This document shows, piece after piece, positions 21,620 to 33,800 of a DNA stretch of 64,000 nucleotides. The notes beneath the pieces were generated by a model. That model was not told the origin of the DNA and did no database searches. It saw only the letters and a program-made list of their open reading frames with translations. Position numbers and translations under genes: made by a program. The stretch is from Ophioderma brevispina. Lineage: Eukaryota; Echinodermata; Ophiuroidea; Amphilepidida; Ophiodermatidae. Within the stretch, counting starts at the first letter, position 1; each line of letters opens with the position of its first letter. The DNA lies in assembly GCA_023653785.1 (NCBI GenBank), contig JAMKCH010041367.1:1-64000 (forward strand), written 5' to 3'.

Positions 21620-21970
21620 AAAAAATCTCATTGTAGATTTTCCAAGGATGGCCCTCAATTTTCTAACGAGTCGTTTTTTTGCATGTATACAATACTTATT
21701 CACATACTTAATGCTGTAGGAAATAGCTAAGCAAAAAATGATGTCCTTAAATTAAAAAATCACAACTTTGTTATAGAATTCCAAATCCAGAATTTTGATT
21801 TTACACAGTATCCTATGGTACTGCTTTACCACCCATAAAGGTTCACTGCATCAAAACAAAATCCAGTTCATCTTAAACTTTGGAATTGCACAGTTTAGGC
21901 GACTATCTTTAATTGAACTATTTTTATTAATACTCTAAAAATATATATTTCGAAATCTCAGGGTTGGTTT
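21620..21970 (+). mobile_element. Family A MITE (A6)
   Basis: After TTAA the eroded left end leads into CCAAGGATGGCCCTCAATTT, TTTTTTGCATGTATACAATA, AATAGCTAAGC, AAATCACAACTTTGTTATAG, AATTCCAAATCCAGAATT, ACACAGTATCCTATGGTA and ends TTCGAAATCTCAGGGTTGG. The terminal repeats are diverged, so this is an older copy. Confidence 0.8.
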
Positions 21971-21979
21971 TGAGGCTAA

Positions 21980-22980
21980 GGTTAGAACTTTGAAAAATAA
22001 TGGACGATATTAAAATCGGACATAGCGACGAGACATTTAGTGATGCTCCCCACTCTTCAACGGCTTCATATATATAGTTAGATCATAATATAAGGTTGGC
22101 AATGAATAGAGTTTCAATGTTTTTCTTTCTTTTTTTGTCAGGGTAAAATAGCGGCAGATGACACTCGGAAAGTACTTTGTAATTTAAACTGTACCATATT
22201 TTCCAGCAAAATCTTTGATGCATCTTGGAATTGTTTCGCCCCAATTTAATTGAGTAAAATATCCAAAGAAGATAGATAGGTTACATTATATTATTAGTAG
22301 TGCATCATTTCCCCTGAAAACCGCAACTTGCATTCAATGACTCATCATTTTTTTTTTTGTATGAAAAAAGAAATATTCATTTTTTAAGAATATTACACCT
22401 CAGCTCCCTCTGGGTATTGGTCCACTTTACTGAGCTTTTATCTCTACAAGCTCATCATCAAGAAATAATGTCCTATGTGATGTTGTAAAAAGGAACTGTG
22501 TCCTGCTGGATTGTGTTAAAAGCAATACCCATATACCAGTGGGGGTTCGATTCACCGTACTATATGGATGCAGAGTCATTGAACTTTGAAGTCTATTATG
22601 AGGTTGTTAAAATGGGTGATACTGTGATATAAGGTTGAGTCCATTACATAGTGACCTCAGGATGCGTAAGTCCTCTTTGTGCGTAATGCGGTTTCATGGT
22701 TTAAGCTTTAGGAGATTAGAATAGTGGCGGATTTACTAATGTGTAGTTTAGAATACAAAGCAGATGATGTGTGTTTTGATTCACGATACGTGTTCCCGTC
22801 CTTTTCTGGATGTTGTGTTCGATAAATTTGGAACAATAACTCTGTTTTGGAAATTTGAACAGATACTAATGATTATCAAAAATGCAGCTATAAAAAATTG
22901 TAAAATTTAAATGCTGCTTTAAAAAATGAAAAATGTAACATTTTTGTGGCCAATTCATTTTTACATTTACCAATGTTTGC
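21980..22980. other. No feature recognised
   Basis: AT-rich. GGGGGTTCGATTCACC at 22540-22560 resembles a tRNA T-arm but no cloverleaf can be drawn around it. Confidence 0.45.
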
Positions 22981-22983
22981 TGA

Positions 22984-23460
22984 TCCCCCTGCAAAAAGAA
23001 GTAGGGGGATTTTGCGATAGTGTGCATGTTTTTATGGATGTATGTTCCAGTTTGTAAGGTTGGTTGTTCAGGTCTTTGAAATGTGAAAGTCCCGATTGAA
23101 ACCATTATATGTGTGGGGAGTCCAAGTGTGTGAAAAATATGGATCCAAAACATGATAATGATAAAATTGGATGATTTTACGCCCAATATTAATTGGGTAT
23201 TGACATGAGTTTTAAAATCTTGGGCTCGAGACGCGTCTCGCCAATATTTTTGCAATTCATAGTCGACCAATTAATTTGGGCTTAATTGATCCAATTTTAT
23301 ATCAGACTGGGATTAAGGTGCCAATTAGAGGTTCCTCATATGTGGATCATGTCAAAGGTCACGGATCAAGGTTGCAAAGAGTTTTTGACAATGTCTGTTC
23401 CAGATGCCGTGCGTGACGGGGATGATGCAAGTTTACTTGCTGTATTTTTAATAGGCAATA
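22984..23460 (+). repeat. Interspersed repeat G (copy 1), with internal insertion
   Basis: Blocks shared with 63541-63798 are AGGGGGATTTTGC, GTGCATGTTT, TATGT..TTCCAGTTTG, GAAATGT.GAA, AGTCC(C)GATT.AAACC, CAGACT.GG.TTAAGGTGC, AGGTTCC/GGGTTCC, CATATGT.GAT.A.GTCAAA and GATCATGCAAGT / GATGATGCAAGT then TTTACTTGCTGTATTTTT. Copy 1 is about 210 bp longer because it holds extra sequence at about 23102-23302, including the palindromic segment at 23161-23300. The first block also occurs in the head module of the 10.8-kb satellite. Confidence 0.75.
23161..23300. mobile_element. Short palindromic insertion in repeat G
   Basis: ATAAAATTGGATGATTTTAC then GCCCAATATTAATTGG at the left is mirrored by CCAATTAATTTGGGC then TTAATTGATCCAATTTTAT at the right, inverted arms of about 36 bp. 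Near the centre lies a perfect 14-bp palindrome CGAGACGCGTCTCG (23227-23240). It is absent from copy 2 of repeat G at 63.6 kb, which supports an insertion. Confidence 0.65.
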
Positions 23461-23469
23461 TTGAGCTTC

Positions 23470-25020
23470 TTCACATTGAAACTGCACACAAGGAAATACC
23501 ACTTGGCATGGTTTTATTTTACAGAAGTTGCTTAAAGATACTATACTTGGCTCCTGGGAAAAATAAATGTAGCTTAATATTAAACGGTTAACAAAAAAAG
23601 GTTCTGAAAGGCAGTAGAAAATGCCACCTTTTTGGGCGCATAACCCTGCATATGACCATGTATATATATATTGTTACCCCCAACTCACGTGACACTGATT
23701 ATTTGAAGAAACTAGACTTAGTTGAGCCAACACAAATACACACAAAGAGAACTAGGAAAGCGCTAGATGTGATTTATGGGGGGGGGCGTGATTTAGCCCA
23801 GTGTGAGTTTTTTTTTTTTTTTTTTTTTATCTAATAATAAAATCAAAGTACCCGCTAAATGTGGCAATCAAGTGAATGCCAAATTGGATGTGATTTACCC
23901 TTGCACACGAGACACATTTTACACGGGTAATTTGTTTTAACGATTTGTACGCTAATGGCCCAAATTGACGGGAAGATGAGAGAAAAAAAGCACTTTTTAA
24001 AAAACCAACCGTATGGGTATCCAGTCCAAAGAGTTACTAAATTGTTCAGGATATCATTGGCTGGTATTCTGAAAGGGAGTCTAACTTCAAACCCAGGTGT
24101 TTTGAAAACAGGGTTCGTCCTACCAGAGTGACCTTTTTTCCCTTTAACATATTATGAATGGGTACCGTGAATGGTGAGAAAATTCCACATGGATGGGCCA
24201 ATGTATTCCATGAGGAATTCTCTCATTATTGAACTTTCATGGATGTTGCAAGGGAAAATGGTCCATTCATGTAGGAGAAACCCTGGTTTAAACCTGGGTC
24301 CAAAGTGTGACTCCGTTTGAGATCGAGATATACAAACCCTTAGGTTGATGTGTGATTGCTTGAGTCAATCACTCATCTCCTCATTTTGATATTATCGGTG
24401 ACACAAACCAAATGCAAAAACAATCTTACTTCGGATTATTTTTACGGACTTATGATCACGTAATGCATTAAAAATTGAAATAATTTTAATATATTTAATC
24501 GCTGTAGTTTGTTATTTTGTAAAAGTATGCATGACCTAAAATTGGTTGTATAGGTAGGTGCGGTGGTCAAGACCCCTCCCCTCTTTGCTGGTCTTGGCCT
24601 GTTCAAGTATGCTTAAGTTCTTAAGACCCCCACTTGCTGCAATACTGATCAAAGTTTAGCTCTTGGCTAAATTGTTTTGAAATTTTGCAGTTTTTCACAT
24701 CTACAACCTCAAAATTTGGCCAAAATTTAGTCCAAACGTAGAGAAAGTGGAGAAAAATGTCTATTCTCCATTTTACTTAAGAATCTTTTTTTCACTAGCA
24801 AAACAAAGGTGTAATTTCTTCAAGTGACAAACGGACTATTCGTCTCTCCATGCAGCACTATTACATAACAAGGAACCTTTCCTAACCTTTGCCCCTGTGG
24901 TGACTAGTGGCACTCAAGTTCAAATTTGTCCCTTTTTCAAAAATTAACGATTAAGCATTTTCATGACATATTTGGGCAACCACATGAAAATGTATCAACT
25001 GAGTCTAAACAAAACCTAGT
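23470..25020. other. No feature recognised; poly-T at 23808-23829
   Basis: A G run (23779-23787) and a T run of about 22 are the only structure. No exon or repeat could be supported. Confidence 0.5.
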
Positions 25021-25025
25021 CTTAA

Positions 25026-25546
25026 AGGGATTAGCAGCGATGGTAATCGTGAAACATCGAAAAAAATCATCAAAATCCTTTTAGATTTGTGTACTGGCAT
25101 GGATATGGCAACATAAACCTTCAAGTGGTTGGTTTGAAAATCTGTGTATTACAGACAAGGCAGTACTTGTTATCTGCTTTGTAATTTCTATACGTGCGTT
25201 AAAAATAGACTGTGGATCAAAAAATGCCTTTTTCAGTGTGATTATGTGCACCATGATCAATACAGTTGACCTCAAACCACAAAAATATTGATCTTGTTCA
25301 TCTGTAATGGGTAAAACACAAATTCAGCGGTTTAGTGCAGATTTTGAGACGCCGCGCTGTATGGTCTATTTGTGGGAGATGGTACAAACAACTTGCCTCA
25401 AATACTTCACTCTTTTCCACTATTTGGTGGTTTGTTTCTACATTAAAGCAGTTATCTGGTATGTACACACTTATCCCTTTATAAGTTAAAAAACATGCAT
25501 TTCCACATTTTTTTTTTATTCTCTCGGCATTACACTGCCAATCCCT
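25026..25546. mobile_element. TTAA-flanked element F
   Basis: TTAA at 25022-25025 and 25547-25550 flanks inverted ends AGGGATTAGCAGCGATGGTAAT and, on the other strand, AGGGATTGGCAGTGTAATG. Length 521 bp, single copy here. No frame longer than about 65 codons. It begins AGG after TTAA like families A and B, suggesting related mobilisation. Confidence 0.7.
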
Positions 25547-25924
25547 TTAAGTATCAATATTTTTTAGATTGCCTTCCCTAATCAGTCATTTGGGAAACAA
25601 TTCAAAAAACACTTGTTCAACCTGGTACAAAATATGCCAGGATTCAAAGGGTTAACTAGGGGAAACCCACCAAAATGAGGTCATATCAGTGCATCGTTAA
25701 TTAGGAGGTGACTCAGAGAGGTGATTTGGGGGATTTCAATCTTTGAAGATGCACACATTCTTATTCACCGGCGGCGTTTATATTATCATATCAATTGCCC
25801 TAAAGTGCACAATCTGCTCTTACAAGCAATTTTTTTTGGCAATGAGAGATCATTCATCATTACGAGGTTTAACGAGAGTGATATGCGTGCCCTTGTGGCA
25901 TATTCAGCATACAAGGGCTTGGGT

Positions 25925-26160
25925 GTTTGTAGTCCTCGTTCTTCCTTCTTTTCTCCTCCTCCTCCTCCCTTATGTTTTATTTTTTTTTTCCCTCGTTTTT
26001 CCTACTTTTCTCTCCATTTTTTAACTCGCCCATATACCTCAATTCTTCCCCCCCCGCCCTTCTTTCTCTTTTTCTCCTTTTTTCATTTTACCATCACTTG
26101 CCTTTTTCCTGCGTCCCCTTCGTAACCTCCCGTCCCCGCCCCCTTTCTTATTCGATCGAC
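25925..26160. repeat. Polypyrimidine tract
   Basis: CTTTTCTCCTCCTCC-type sequence with very few purines over about 230 bp. The open frames across it encode only low-complexity Phe/Ser/Pro-rich strings and are not genes. Confidence 0.75.
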
Positions 26161-26344
26161 CGCCACTACCACCCTCTCCACCGTGCCCTGCATTGCACAC
26201 AGCCTATCGTCTTGGCACATCATGTATTAAGAAGCGTCTCGTTTGGAAAATAGCCACTCCCCCTACGGATTGAATTTACCTACGGTGGCTGATGTGGGTT
26301 CGGCGAGTAACCAAGGACCGCAGCCCAGGAAGGTTTGTGTAGAA

Positions 26345-26363
26345 TATTTTCTCGTTTTTTTTT

Positions 26364-26399
<36 letters not shown>

Positions 26400-26400
26400 T
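26345..26400. repeat. Poly-T tract
   Basis: A T run of more than 40 bases broken only by single G residues; assembled length is unreliable. Confidence 0.85.
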
Positions 26401-26689
26401 TTTGGCAATATTGATTGGTCTATATCACTGTAGTGTCATTCTCGCTGATGACAAATTTGCCTAGATTGGAATTGATTTCATTCGTGTCTTAACTATTCTT
26501 TAGTAATCTTTGTCTCGGTTGAGCGGTAAAATGCCCAAGTAACCCATGGCAACCTATTTTCCACTTTCATTTGAGACAAGTTACAAGGTCCACAGAAATT
26601 GGTTATTTTTTAATATGCAATACCTAGTCATCATAGTCAGAGCTTAAAAAGCTGATGTATGCCTTAGAGACCACCTTTTTTTCTCTCCA

Positions 26690-26885
26690 AAACCTGTTCA
26701 CACTCCTTAATTCTCCCTTATTCCTCATTGTATATCCCTGTCCCCTCCGCATCCATCTCTTACCCCGCGACCACTACTCCTTCTTCCTGCTCCCCCCCCA
26801 TTTCCCTTACTCTTCTCTTCCCCCCCCTTTTCTTCAGATCCTCCTTTCCTTTTCCCTTTCAAATTCTCTCCGCCCCGCCGTTCTC
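26690..26885. repeat. Second polypyrimidine tract
   Basis: TCCTTATTCC / CTTCTTCCTGCTCCCCCC / CTTCCCCCCC words for about 200 bp. Same strand bias as 25925-26160, from which it is separated by about 530 bp. Confidence 0.7.
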
Positions 26886-26899
26886 CTCAAGGATAATTT

Positions 26900-27475
26900 T
26901 TGGCTTGAATCGGGGCTATTATTTGCAATGTTTTAAAAAGTTTCTAAGGCTCGATCCACTCTGAATGTAGCCTTCAGTTTGTATGTTACTAGGCTTTTTA
27001 AAGATGATTGAAAGATGGATGGTGATGAGGACTAGGGAAAAGTGTGGTAACAATTCACTTCAATATTACTTTCAGACCTTTTAAGCCTGATTCGATTGGT
27101 AAAGGAATAAGTCAGATGGCTTTGAGCATGGCCTCACAATGACCTGCAGCCGTGTGGGACTAGGTTGTTTGGACTCATTGAATGCATTTTTTCATGCGAT
27201 TTCCAAATATGGTTTCCTACAATATCACACCCTAAAGCACATTCCGTGTGAACTGTATGGATTTCCATGATGGTTGGATTCTGCCAATAAAATTTTGATG
27301 TGGTTTCTCCGATTACTATTGTCAGTGGTTCACAGAGCATTGTTGAACCTGTACTGTGAAATATCCAGCCAGGTTAGCTTAGCTTAATGTGCTTGATGCA
27401 GCATGTATAGAGAAGTCAAATTCACATAAAAATGATAAGGATATTGGCAAGTCCTTTTTACTTTTAGTATAGCCT
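26900..27475. other. No feature recognised
   Basis: Unique-looking sequence between the polypyrimidine tract and B3. Confidence 0.45.
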
Positions 27476-27477
27476 TC

Positions 27478-27828
27478 AAGTCGGCATGGCCGATCGCCAA
27501 TAGACTCGTTCCCGGAAGCCCAGATTTTACGGAAAGTGGTCAAAACTTTGTATCCAGCAGAGAAGTCAGCTATTTTCTCCATTACCTTGTGAAATCTTAG
27601 GGGCAAAAGATGTTAGTTGGGAAGTAATGAGCGAAAATGTACCCCATTTTGGTTGGCCATTATTAATTGCCAGAGTACTCTATGGGGCTTCAAAAATAAC
27701 GTTTTTAGCTCTCAATCAAAACGGATTGACATATCGGAGAGAAACTTTAAAGTGGGGTTTCCTGCGAGGTTGGTGAAGGCCCACATCTATCAAGATGAAA
27801 AATCATAGTCCTTACAACGGGCATCCCC
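27478..27828 (+). mobile_element. Family B MITE (B3)
   Basis: Starts near TCGGCATGGCCGATCGCC and ends CAACGGGCATCCCC before TTAA at 27829-27832. Internal blocks GTGAAATCTTAGGGGC, AATGAGCGAAAATG, TTTTGGTTGGCCAT, ACTCTATGGGGCTTC and CTATCAAGATGAAAA identify the family. The left TTAA is lost (TTCAAG). Confidence 0.8.
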
Positions 27829-27839
27829 TTAATGGATTT

Positions 27840-29460
27840 AAAGAATGGAATCGTATGTTCTCTTAATGTTTGCATTTTTAATTTCGTTTGTATGTATTTT
27901 ATTTTGTAGGCCCTACTGATTAACAAAAATGAAAAAAAAAATGCCCAGAATATGTCCAAAATGACCTTGTATATCATCACTTTTAAAAAATGCTCGACTG
28001 ACTGAAAACGGGCTGTGCTACCTAACCCGTGGGCACGTGGGTGGTTTTTTTAAAATTATTTTGTTTGTTTTGCAATCTTATGAGAACTATAGAGTGGTTA
28101 TGATTACCACAGGATCTCTGAATATCATTTTAATAATACCCAATGCAGATCAAAATTGTGAAAGTGGTGATTCCAGAAGATCTCAACTTATTGATTAGTT
28201 GCTTTAATAAATAAATTACATGTGCGTAACTGGGCTATCTGGGTAGAATTGCTCTTGTGTATGAGCTCTTTTGAATTGTATTAATATTTCTCTTTATTAG
28301 AGAGCAATACTGCAAATTATTTTTTTTCTTTTTGTTGTCTGCATTTTCCAGCTCAGTTCCTTTTATGATTGTATATATATAGTTAATTTCCATCTGTCAA
28401 ATATGATGGTTCTTGCCATACTTCTGCATAGCTGCAGATTGTCCCATTCAAATGTCAAGTTCAATGCAGGAGTGATTCTTCTTTATTACCCTTCTGGCCG
28501 GCCATAAATTACATTATCTTGGTCTTTAGAGTCAATGTTGAGACATTGTTTAGATAATAATCCACCCTTTTGGTCTGGCCCATGTCATAACATACTAAAT
28601 TGCGATTCATCTGAACAATCCAATAGTTAAAGGTGTTGAAAGTCCTGAGTTGTATTTATGTCTCAATAAGGCCATTAAGCTGTTAAACTTGAAATATTTG
28701 TCAGGTTTTATTTTGATGTTTTGATATTTTGAAAGTGTGCTTGAATGACTGAGGATGTCAAGCAAAAAGCATTTGCTCTTTTTTATGATGTAGACTTCAA
28801 CTTGATCTCCAAGTGCCTTACTGAGTTGGTAAACTTGGTAACTCAGCCAGGGGGTAGGGGACAAGAACGAACATTAAAAGGACAATGAAAATTTGTCTCT
28901 GCTTGCTAGCCATATCAGCATCTGGCCCCCTCTGATGCATTGTCCGACCTTGGCCTCAATTTGTAAGGCAATCTTGTAAACACAGGCAAAGGTGAGAAGT
29001 TTGCCAGGTACTTCATGTCAACTTGATGTAAGCCCTGATTGGTCCTGGCAGTGGAGTTTGGCAAACAGGTCATCTGGTTAATATTTCCCATGGTTCAGTT
29101 TGGTAGGTCTGGGTGTTGACTGGTGAGTCATGTGACGTGATTCAACTGCTGATTATGTTGAAGTGATATGGACATGTTGAAATTAATATGATATGGACAT
29201 GATGTTTATATAAACAAATAGGTCATTTACCTTTCTAAAGTAAATAAAAATGATAAGATGGTGATTGAAGCCAAGTTCAGAAAACTTTATTCAACAGACA
29301 TAATAAGTTCTTCTCTGGAGCTGATGTATTTTTGCATTTCATCAATAACATCAGTTTAATATGAAAGAAGTGCCATTGGTTGTTTCCAAGTTTGTGGCCC
29401 TTAGGTAAAATCTGGGGGTCAAATTTGGCCACTCGAAGCAAAAGTATGCTATTTCTAGAT
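27840..29460. other. No feature recognised
   Basis: Ordinary AT-rich sequence. GTCAGGTTTT and similar words recur but no element or exon could be defined. Confidence 0.5.
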
Positions 29461-29466
29461 TAATAT

Positions 29467-29787
29467 GACAAAAATATTCTGATTTTGCTTTAAAACACCT
29501 AACCCTCTGAGCAGCAGTACTTGCTTTTCATACTGTACTCCTGATTGGCTGATTACACGATATTGTCATTTAAATAACCAATTGACATGCAGCTTCCAAA
29601 TATTTGAGCGCTAGCCCTCTTGAGTCCTCCACCGGCATTCTTACCATATGGCTCAAGGGCGCACACCACTAAATAAACGCTCCATTGAAATACACGTAAA
29701 AGTACCACATCGCGCCCTCTGATTTGCACCCCGCGTGACAATATTTTGAATATTTTGATACCATTTCCCTATAGAACACAACTGAAA
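29467..29787 (+). repeat. Direct duplication, copy 1 (no MITE)
   Basis: Begins GACAAAAATATTCTGATTTT and ends ACACAACTGAAA. It is nearly identical to 29809-30487 once the A7 insertion is removed; visible differences are one substitution (TTGCTTTTC versus TTGTTTTTC) and three extra bases (CACCGGCATTC versus CACCATTC). It holds the empty site for A7 (GTCATTTAAATAACC). Confidence 0.93.
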
Positions 29788-29808
29788 TTTTTTTTTTTTT
29801 TTTTTTTG
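29788..29808. repeat. Poly-T separating the two copies
   Basis: Uninterrupted run of 21 T exactly between copy 1 and copy 2. The same layout recurs at 62335-62354. Confidence 0.9.
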
Positions 29809-30487
29809 ACAAAAATATTCTGATTTTGCTTTAAAACACCTAACCCTCTGAGCAGCAGTACTTGTTTTTCATACTGTACTCCTGATTGGCTGATTACACG
29901 ATATTGTCATTTAAAGGCTGACTCAGAGATTTCCTGAGGAGGGCGCCCTCATTTTTCAAACAAATCGTGTTTTTTGCATATACATAATGCTTGTCCATAT
30001 ACTAATCACTGTGTGAAATAGCTAAGCTCAAATCGAAGTCCTTCATATAGAAAATCACAACTTTGTTATAAAATTCCGGATCCGGATTTTTTGTTATACA
30101 CAGTATCCTATGGCACATAATACTGTACACATATGTTTACTGCATGAAAACCAAAAATCAGATTCATCTCAAACTTTGGAATTGAGCATTTTAGTTGACT
30201 ACCTTTAGTTCTAGTTGACTATTTTTAATTATTACACACAAAACTTGTATTTTGAAATCTCTGAATCAGCCTTTAAATAACCAATTGACATGCAGCTTCC
30301 AAATATTTGAGCGCTAGCCCTCTTGAGTCCTCCACCATTCTTACCATATGGCTCAAGGGCGCACACCACTAAATAAACGCTCCATTGAAATACACGTAAA
30401 AGTACCACATCGCGCCCTCTGATTTGCACCCCGCGTGACAATATTTTGAATATTTTGATACCATTTCCCTATAGAACACAACTGAAA
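29809..30487 (+). repeat. Direct duplication, copy 2 (with family A insertion)
   Basis: Repeats copy 1 from GACAAAAATATTCTG, is interrupted at GTCATTTAA by A7, resumes at TTAAATAACCAATTGACATG and continues past CTGAAA into unique sequence (CTTTCAAAG). A frame of about 60 codons on the minus strand is present in both copies only because the DNA is duplicated. Confidence 0.93.
29915..30272 (+). mobile_element. Family A MITE (A7), reference copy with empty site
   Basis: Perfect-looking ends AGGCTGACTCAGAGATTTC and GAAATCTCTGAATCAGCCT, with TTAA at 29911-29914 and 30273-30276. Copy 1 of the surrounding duplication has the uninterrupted site TTTAAA, which directly shows that the element arrived by insertion and duplicated TTAA (6-bp TTTAAA is an equally good reading because the site is palindromic). 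Length 358 bp, non-coding. This is the best preserved family A member. Confidence 0.95.
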
Positions 30488-30860
30488 CTTTCAAAGAATT
30501 TACCATTTTTGATATAATTCTAGTACAGATTTTAAGAAAAAGGCATATGAACAGCGCCACCACTATTTTGAGCCGACGTGCACGCCTCATAGCCGTTTTC
30601 GACCAGGGCCGGAAGTCGAGGGCCTCAGGCTTTCTACACAGAATCGAATTTCAAAGATTTGCGATAATCTCAGCGATGATCAAGCTGTACGCTTTCACTT
30701 TTATTGTAATATACCACCCTCACTGGAAACCGGTCCCCAAAGGACTGCAAAATATCTCACACACGTTTTATTTTACCGGAACTACTATTCCCCCAAACGT
30801 GGAGTGATTTAGTGTTGTGCGCCCTCAAAAACCATATTATGGTGAGCAGTTGGCAGGTAT
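30330..30860. mobile_element. Inverted-repeat element J
   Basis: CTTACCATATGG.. AGGGCGCACACCACTAAAT at 30339-30375 is matched in inverted order by ATTTAGTGTTGTGCGCCCTC ..CCATATTATGGTGAG at 30808-30845. Between them lies moderately GC-rich sequence with an 86-codon frame (30547-30807) that has no recognised domain. The left end is also present in duplication copy 1 (29633 onward), where the right end is missing because copy 1 stops at the poly-T. Confidence 0.5.
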
Positions 30861-30869
30861 TTTCCTTAG

Positions 30870-33800
30870 GTTAAAGGGAAGATTATGCCTCAACCAAGAC
30901 ACCAGTTTTAGGGTAAAAAAAACCAAATTTGATAATTCCTTCCTGATATTCACTCCCCACCCAATTGCTCCATTTTCCTCATGGTTTTATGGCGGTGCGA
31001 CTGCTGATGTTTATGCACACACAACTACAGTAAAACAGCATATTGTAAAGGAATATTTGACCAGTGTTAACTACATGAAATTGTCTTAAACCATTGACTG
31101 GTTTTGTTTGGGAATAAATTATTTGTGTGCAAAACATAACTCAACTAACTTTGAGCCCAGTCACATGAGAATATTTTGTTGTTGCATCATAATATTCTTA
31201 TTGTGGTATTTTATATGGTGGTATCAGTCACATGGTGAAATTATTGTAATAGTTTTGCAAAAAATTCTGGACACTTTAGCATATCTGAATACAAGGTTAT
31301 TGTTAATGAATGCATCAATAAATTGTAATGGTGAGGGGGGTAACTCAGTTTCGCTGTGTTTGTGTTCATCAATCAGCTGTGCGCTTATTGCCTGAGTTCA
31401 TCATTACTTCTGGTCCTGCTCATGCATGGGTTTGTCTGAAAAGCACTCATCCAACTTGAGAAATATAGGATTCCTTATCTGTCTTGCTGCTCCACCTTTT
31501 CCACCACAAAATTGCAGTTGCCTGGCAATTTTACCCAGTAAGTTAATATTACACTATCATGGTAAAATGTGGCCCCAAATGAAAATCATCAATATAATTG
31601 TAGTCCAACAGCAACAACATTTTGCAGTCTCACGCAACCTATATTGTAGTACTATTGTACTATTGTTCTAAATGACCTTGGTCATATGTTTTATGTACCA
31701 TGTCATGTGACTGGCAGCATTGCATCATGGGATAGCGAATACCTTGTCATCACCCTTGATCCCACCTGTTTAAGAAAAAGGTCAGTTAAATTTGACCAAA
31801 TGTCTATCCAATAGCCTCATGGTGTTATGATGATCATAATAATATCTGGCATAATAATATAATCTAAGGAATTATGAGAGTTTGACCCATTTGTTCCATG
31901 TGGAAAGATATGTTAATACTGCCCCATGTGGTCTATTCAACTTGCTTAATCCCACTTTGTACCCTTTGTATGTATGAAATGTTGCATTAAATGTCATCCC
32001 AGGAAAGAAATTATTAGCTATTGTGGAGTGGCATTGAAATATATTAATTTTTTAAAAGGATATAGAAGAAAAATGTCAAATAATCAAAATTGTTCTAGTT
32101 TCTTGTTGCTAAGTGGAGCAAGTTCTTATTCTGAATATTAGTAGTGGTAATTATAAGGAATTTGAAGCATACGGAATGGTTTTTTAAGAAAAAAGCATTA
32201 TGAAAATTCTACTATATTTGACCAAAACAACTCCCCCCTCGGTCAAGGCAAATCCATCCTTACTACCCAAGCTTGACAGTATGACAGGACTGGGTAAGGT
32301 ACAGGAAGTCAGATCAACTATTAGATGGAACAATTTGGCTTTGTTGCCGCATTGAAAATTCTTTGGAGTGCCAAAGAAAAGAATCGCAGTTCACAAAAAG
32401 TGAAGAAAAAGCAGCACAAAAGACTATATTAATACTGTATTAATTAGCCACAATGGGACTAAGAGCATGGATGAACTCCTCAAGAATTCATCGCTGGATG
32501 AGCAATTAAAAAAATACTTGTTCATTTTTTCATTGATGATGGACAGTGCATCCACCTTGTGCTTTATGAAAGCTTCAATAAATTGAGGTGAAAAAGAACT
32601 GCAGAAATGTTGATAAAATACAAATTGCTTGTCACCATTCCTGGTATAAATCTGTCAACGCTACAAAATATAGGCCAGACAACAACACCAGTCAATGATT
32701 TATGGTATTTTGATGAGTTTGTTCTTACAACATCACATAAGCCGGCAAGCAAATTGGGGATTTAGCATCATAATAATCTGCTTGGTATCCATCTCATCAT
32801 GCTGATGGATGTTTATTGACCTGTGAAGAGTAGCTTTTGAACTTGACGTTCCTTTATCTCTAATGAAGGTTGGCTCATTTTGGAATTCTTCTGTCACCTT
32901 GGTTTCGCTACTTGGATGGTAGGTTTGCCATGGTTACTGGCAGTAATAGAAACTTCAAATAAAGTTATTTAGGCCTATATTGCAGGCATCAAATGGGTAG
33001 GCATTTTTGATTGTATTTAGTGTGGCATATGTGGGAGTAGTTGTGTGTATATGCTAAATGTGTGAGTAGGTAGGTTGTGTGTTGTGTGTGTCGCCACGCG
33101 TGTGTTGAGTCTGCATGTGTCTGCTGCATGCACGTGTGTGTATGTGTGTAGGTTTGTGTTTTCAGTGTTTCAGCTAGAACGTGTTTGTTGCTTCTCTAAG
33201 TTTAACCAAATTTTAGTATTACTAGTTTCTAGCTAAGAAGTATTGGGGAAGTGCAAAAATGGGTGCATTGCATAATTGAGAGGGATGGTAAGGCAACGTT
33301 TTCATATCTCCTGTAGATTTTATTGTTCTTGTTTCTGAACAACTCTTAACAGGCCTATCCAACTACTCCAGTCCTGACGATATCACGTATCATAAAGAGT
33401 CATGGGAACTGCCTGCAAGTGCATTACTATCACATGTAATATCATATCAGTGTTTAAATGACAAGTCATGACTTTTCTTTAGATGGAGTCTGTCCTTTCC
33501 ATATATAAGAGATCAGAAGCCTTGAGTTGACAAAGTCACATGTTTAAAATGAAATTGTAAAAAAAAATAGGTTGGCAACAGTATTAATGCATTCAGTTGA
33601 GCCTAAACATGCCTAGTCCATAGGTGCGTTGTTCTTGATATAGCCATCAGTTTGTGTCAACATTTACTAGAAAATAATCTTGCCAACAACAGTGTGCATT
33701 TTATCAAACAATGCAGAACAAAGGTCATCCATTAGGCCCAAACTGGGTTATAATAGGGGTTATATTTCTCATATCCCAAGTCTAAACCTTTCATTGATCC

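Noticed and set aside
22538..22562. tRNA T-arm-like GGGTTCGATTCACC
   Set aside because: The T-stem does not pair well and no D or anticodon arm can be drawn upstream.
22866..23270. 134-codon minus-strand frame
   Set aside because: It runs through repeat G and its palindromic insertion, so it is a by-product of repeat sequence.
25721..26253. Overlapping plus-strand frames of 93-134 codons
   Set aside because: They span the polypyrimidine tract; the products are low-complexity Phe/Ser/Pro/Leu strings in several frames at once.
29553..30441. A conserved protein of about 60 residues in two copies
   Set aside because: The frame recurs only because the DNA is directly duplicated; identity is equal at all codon positions.
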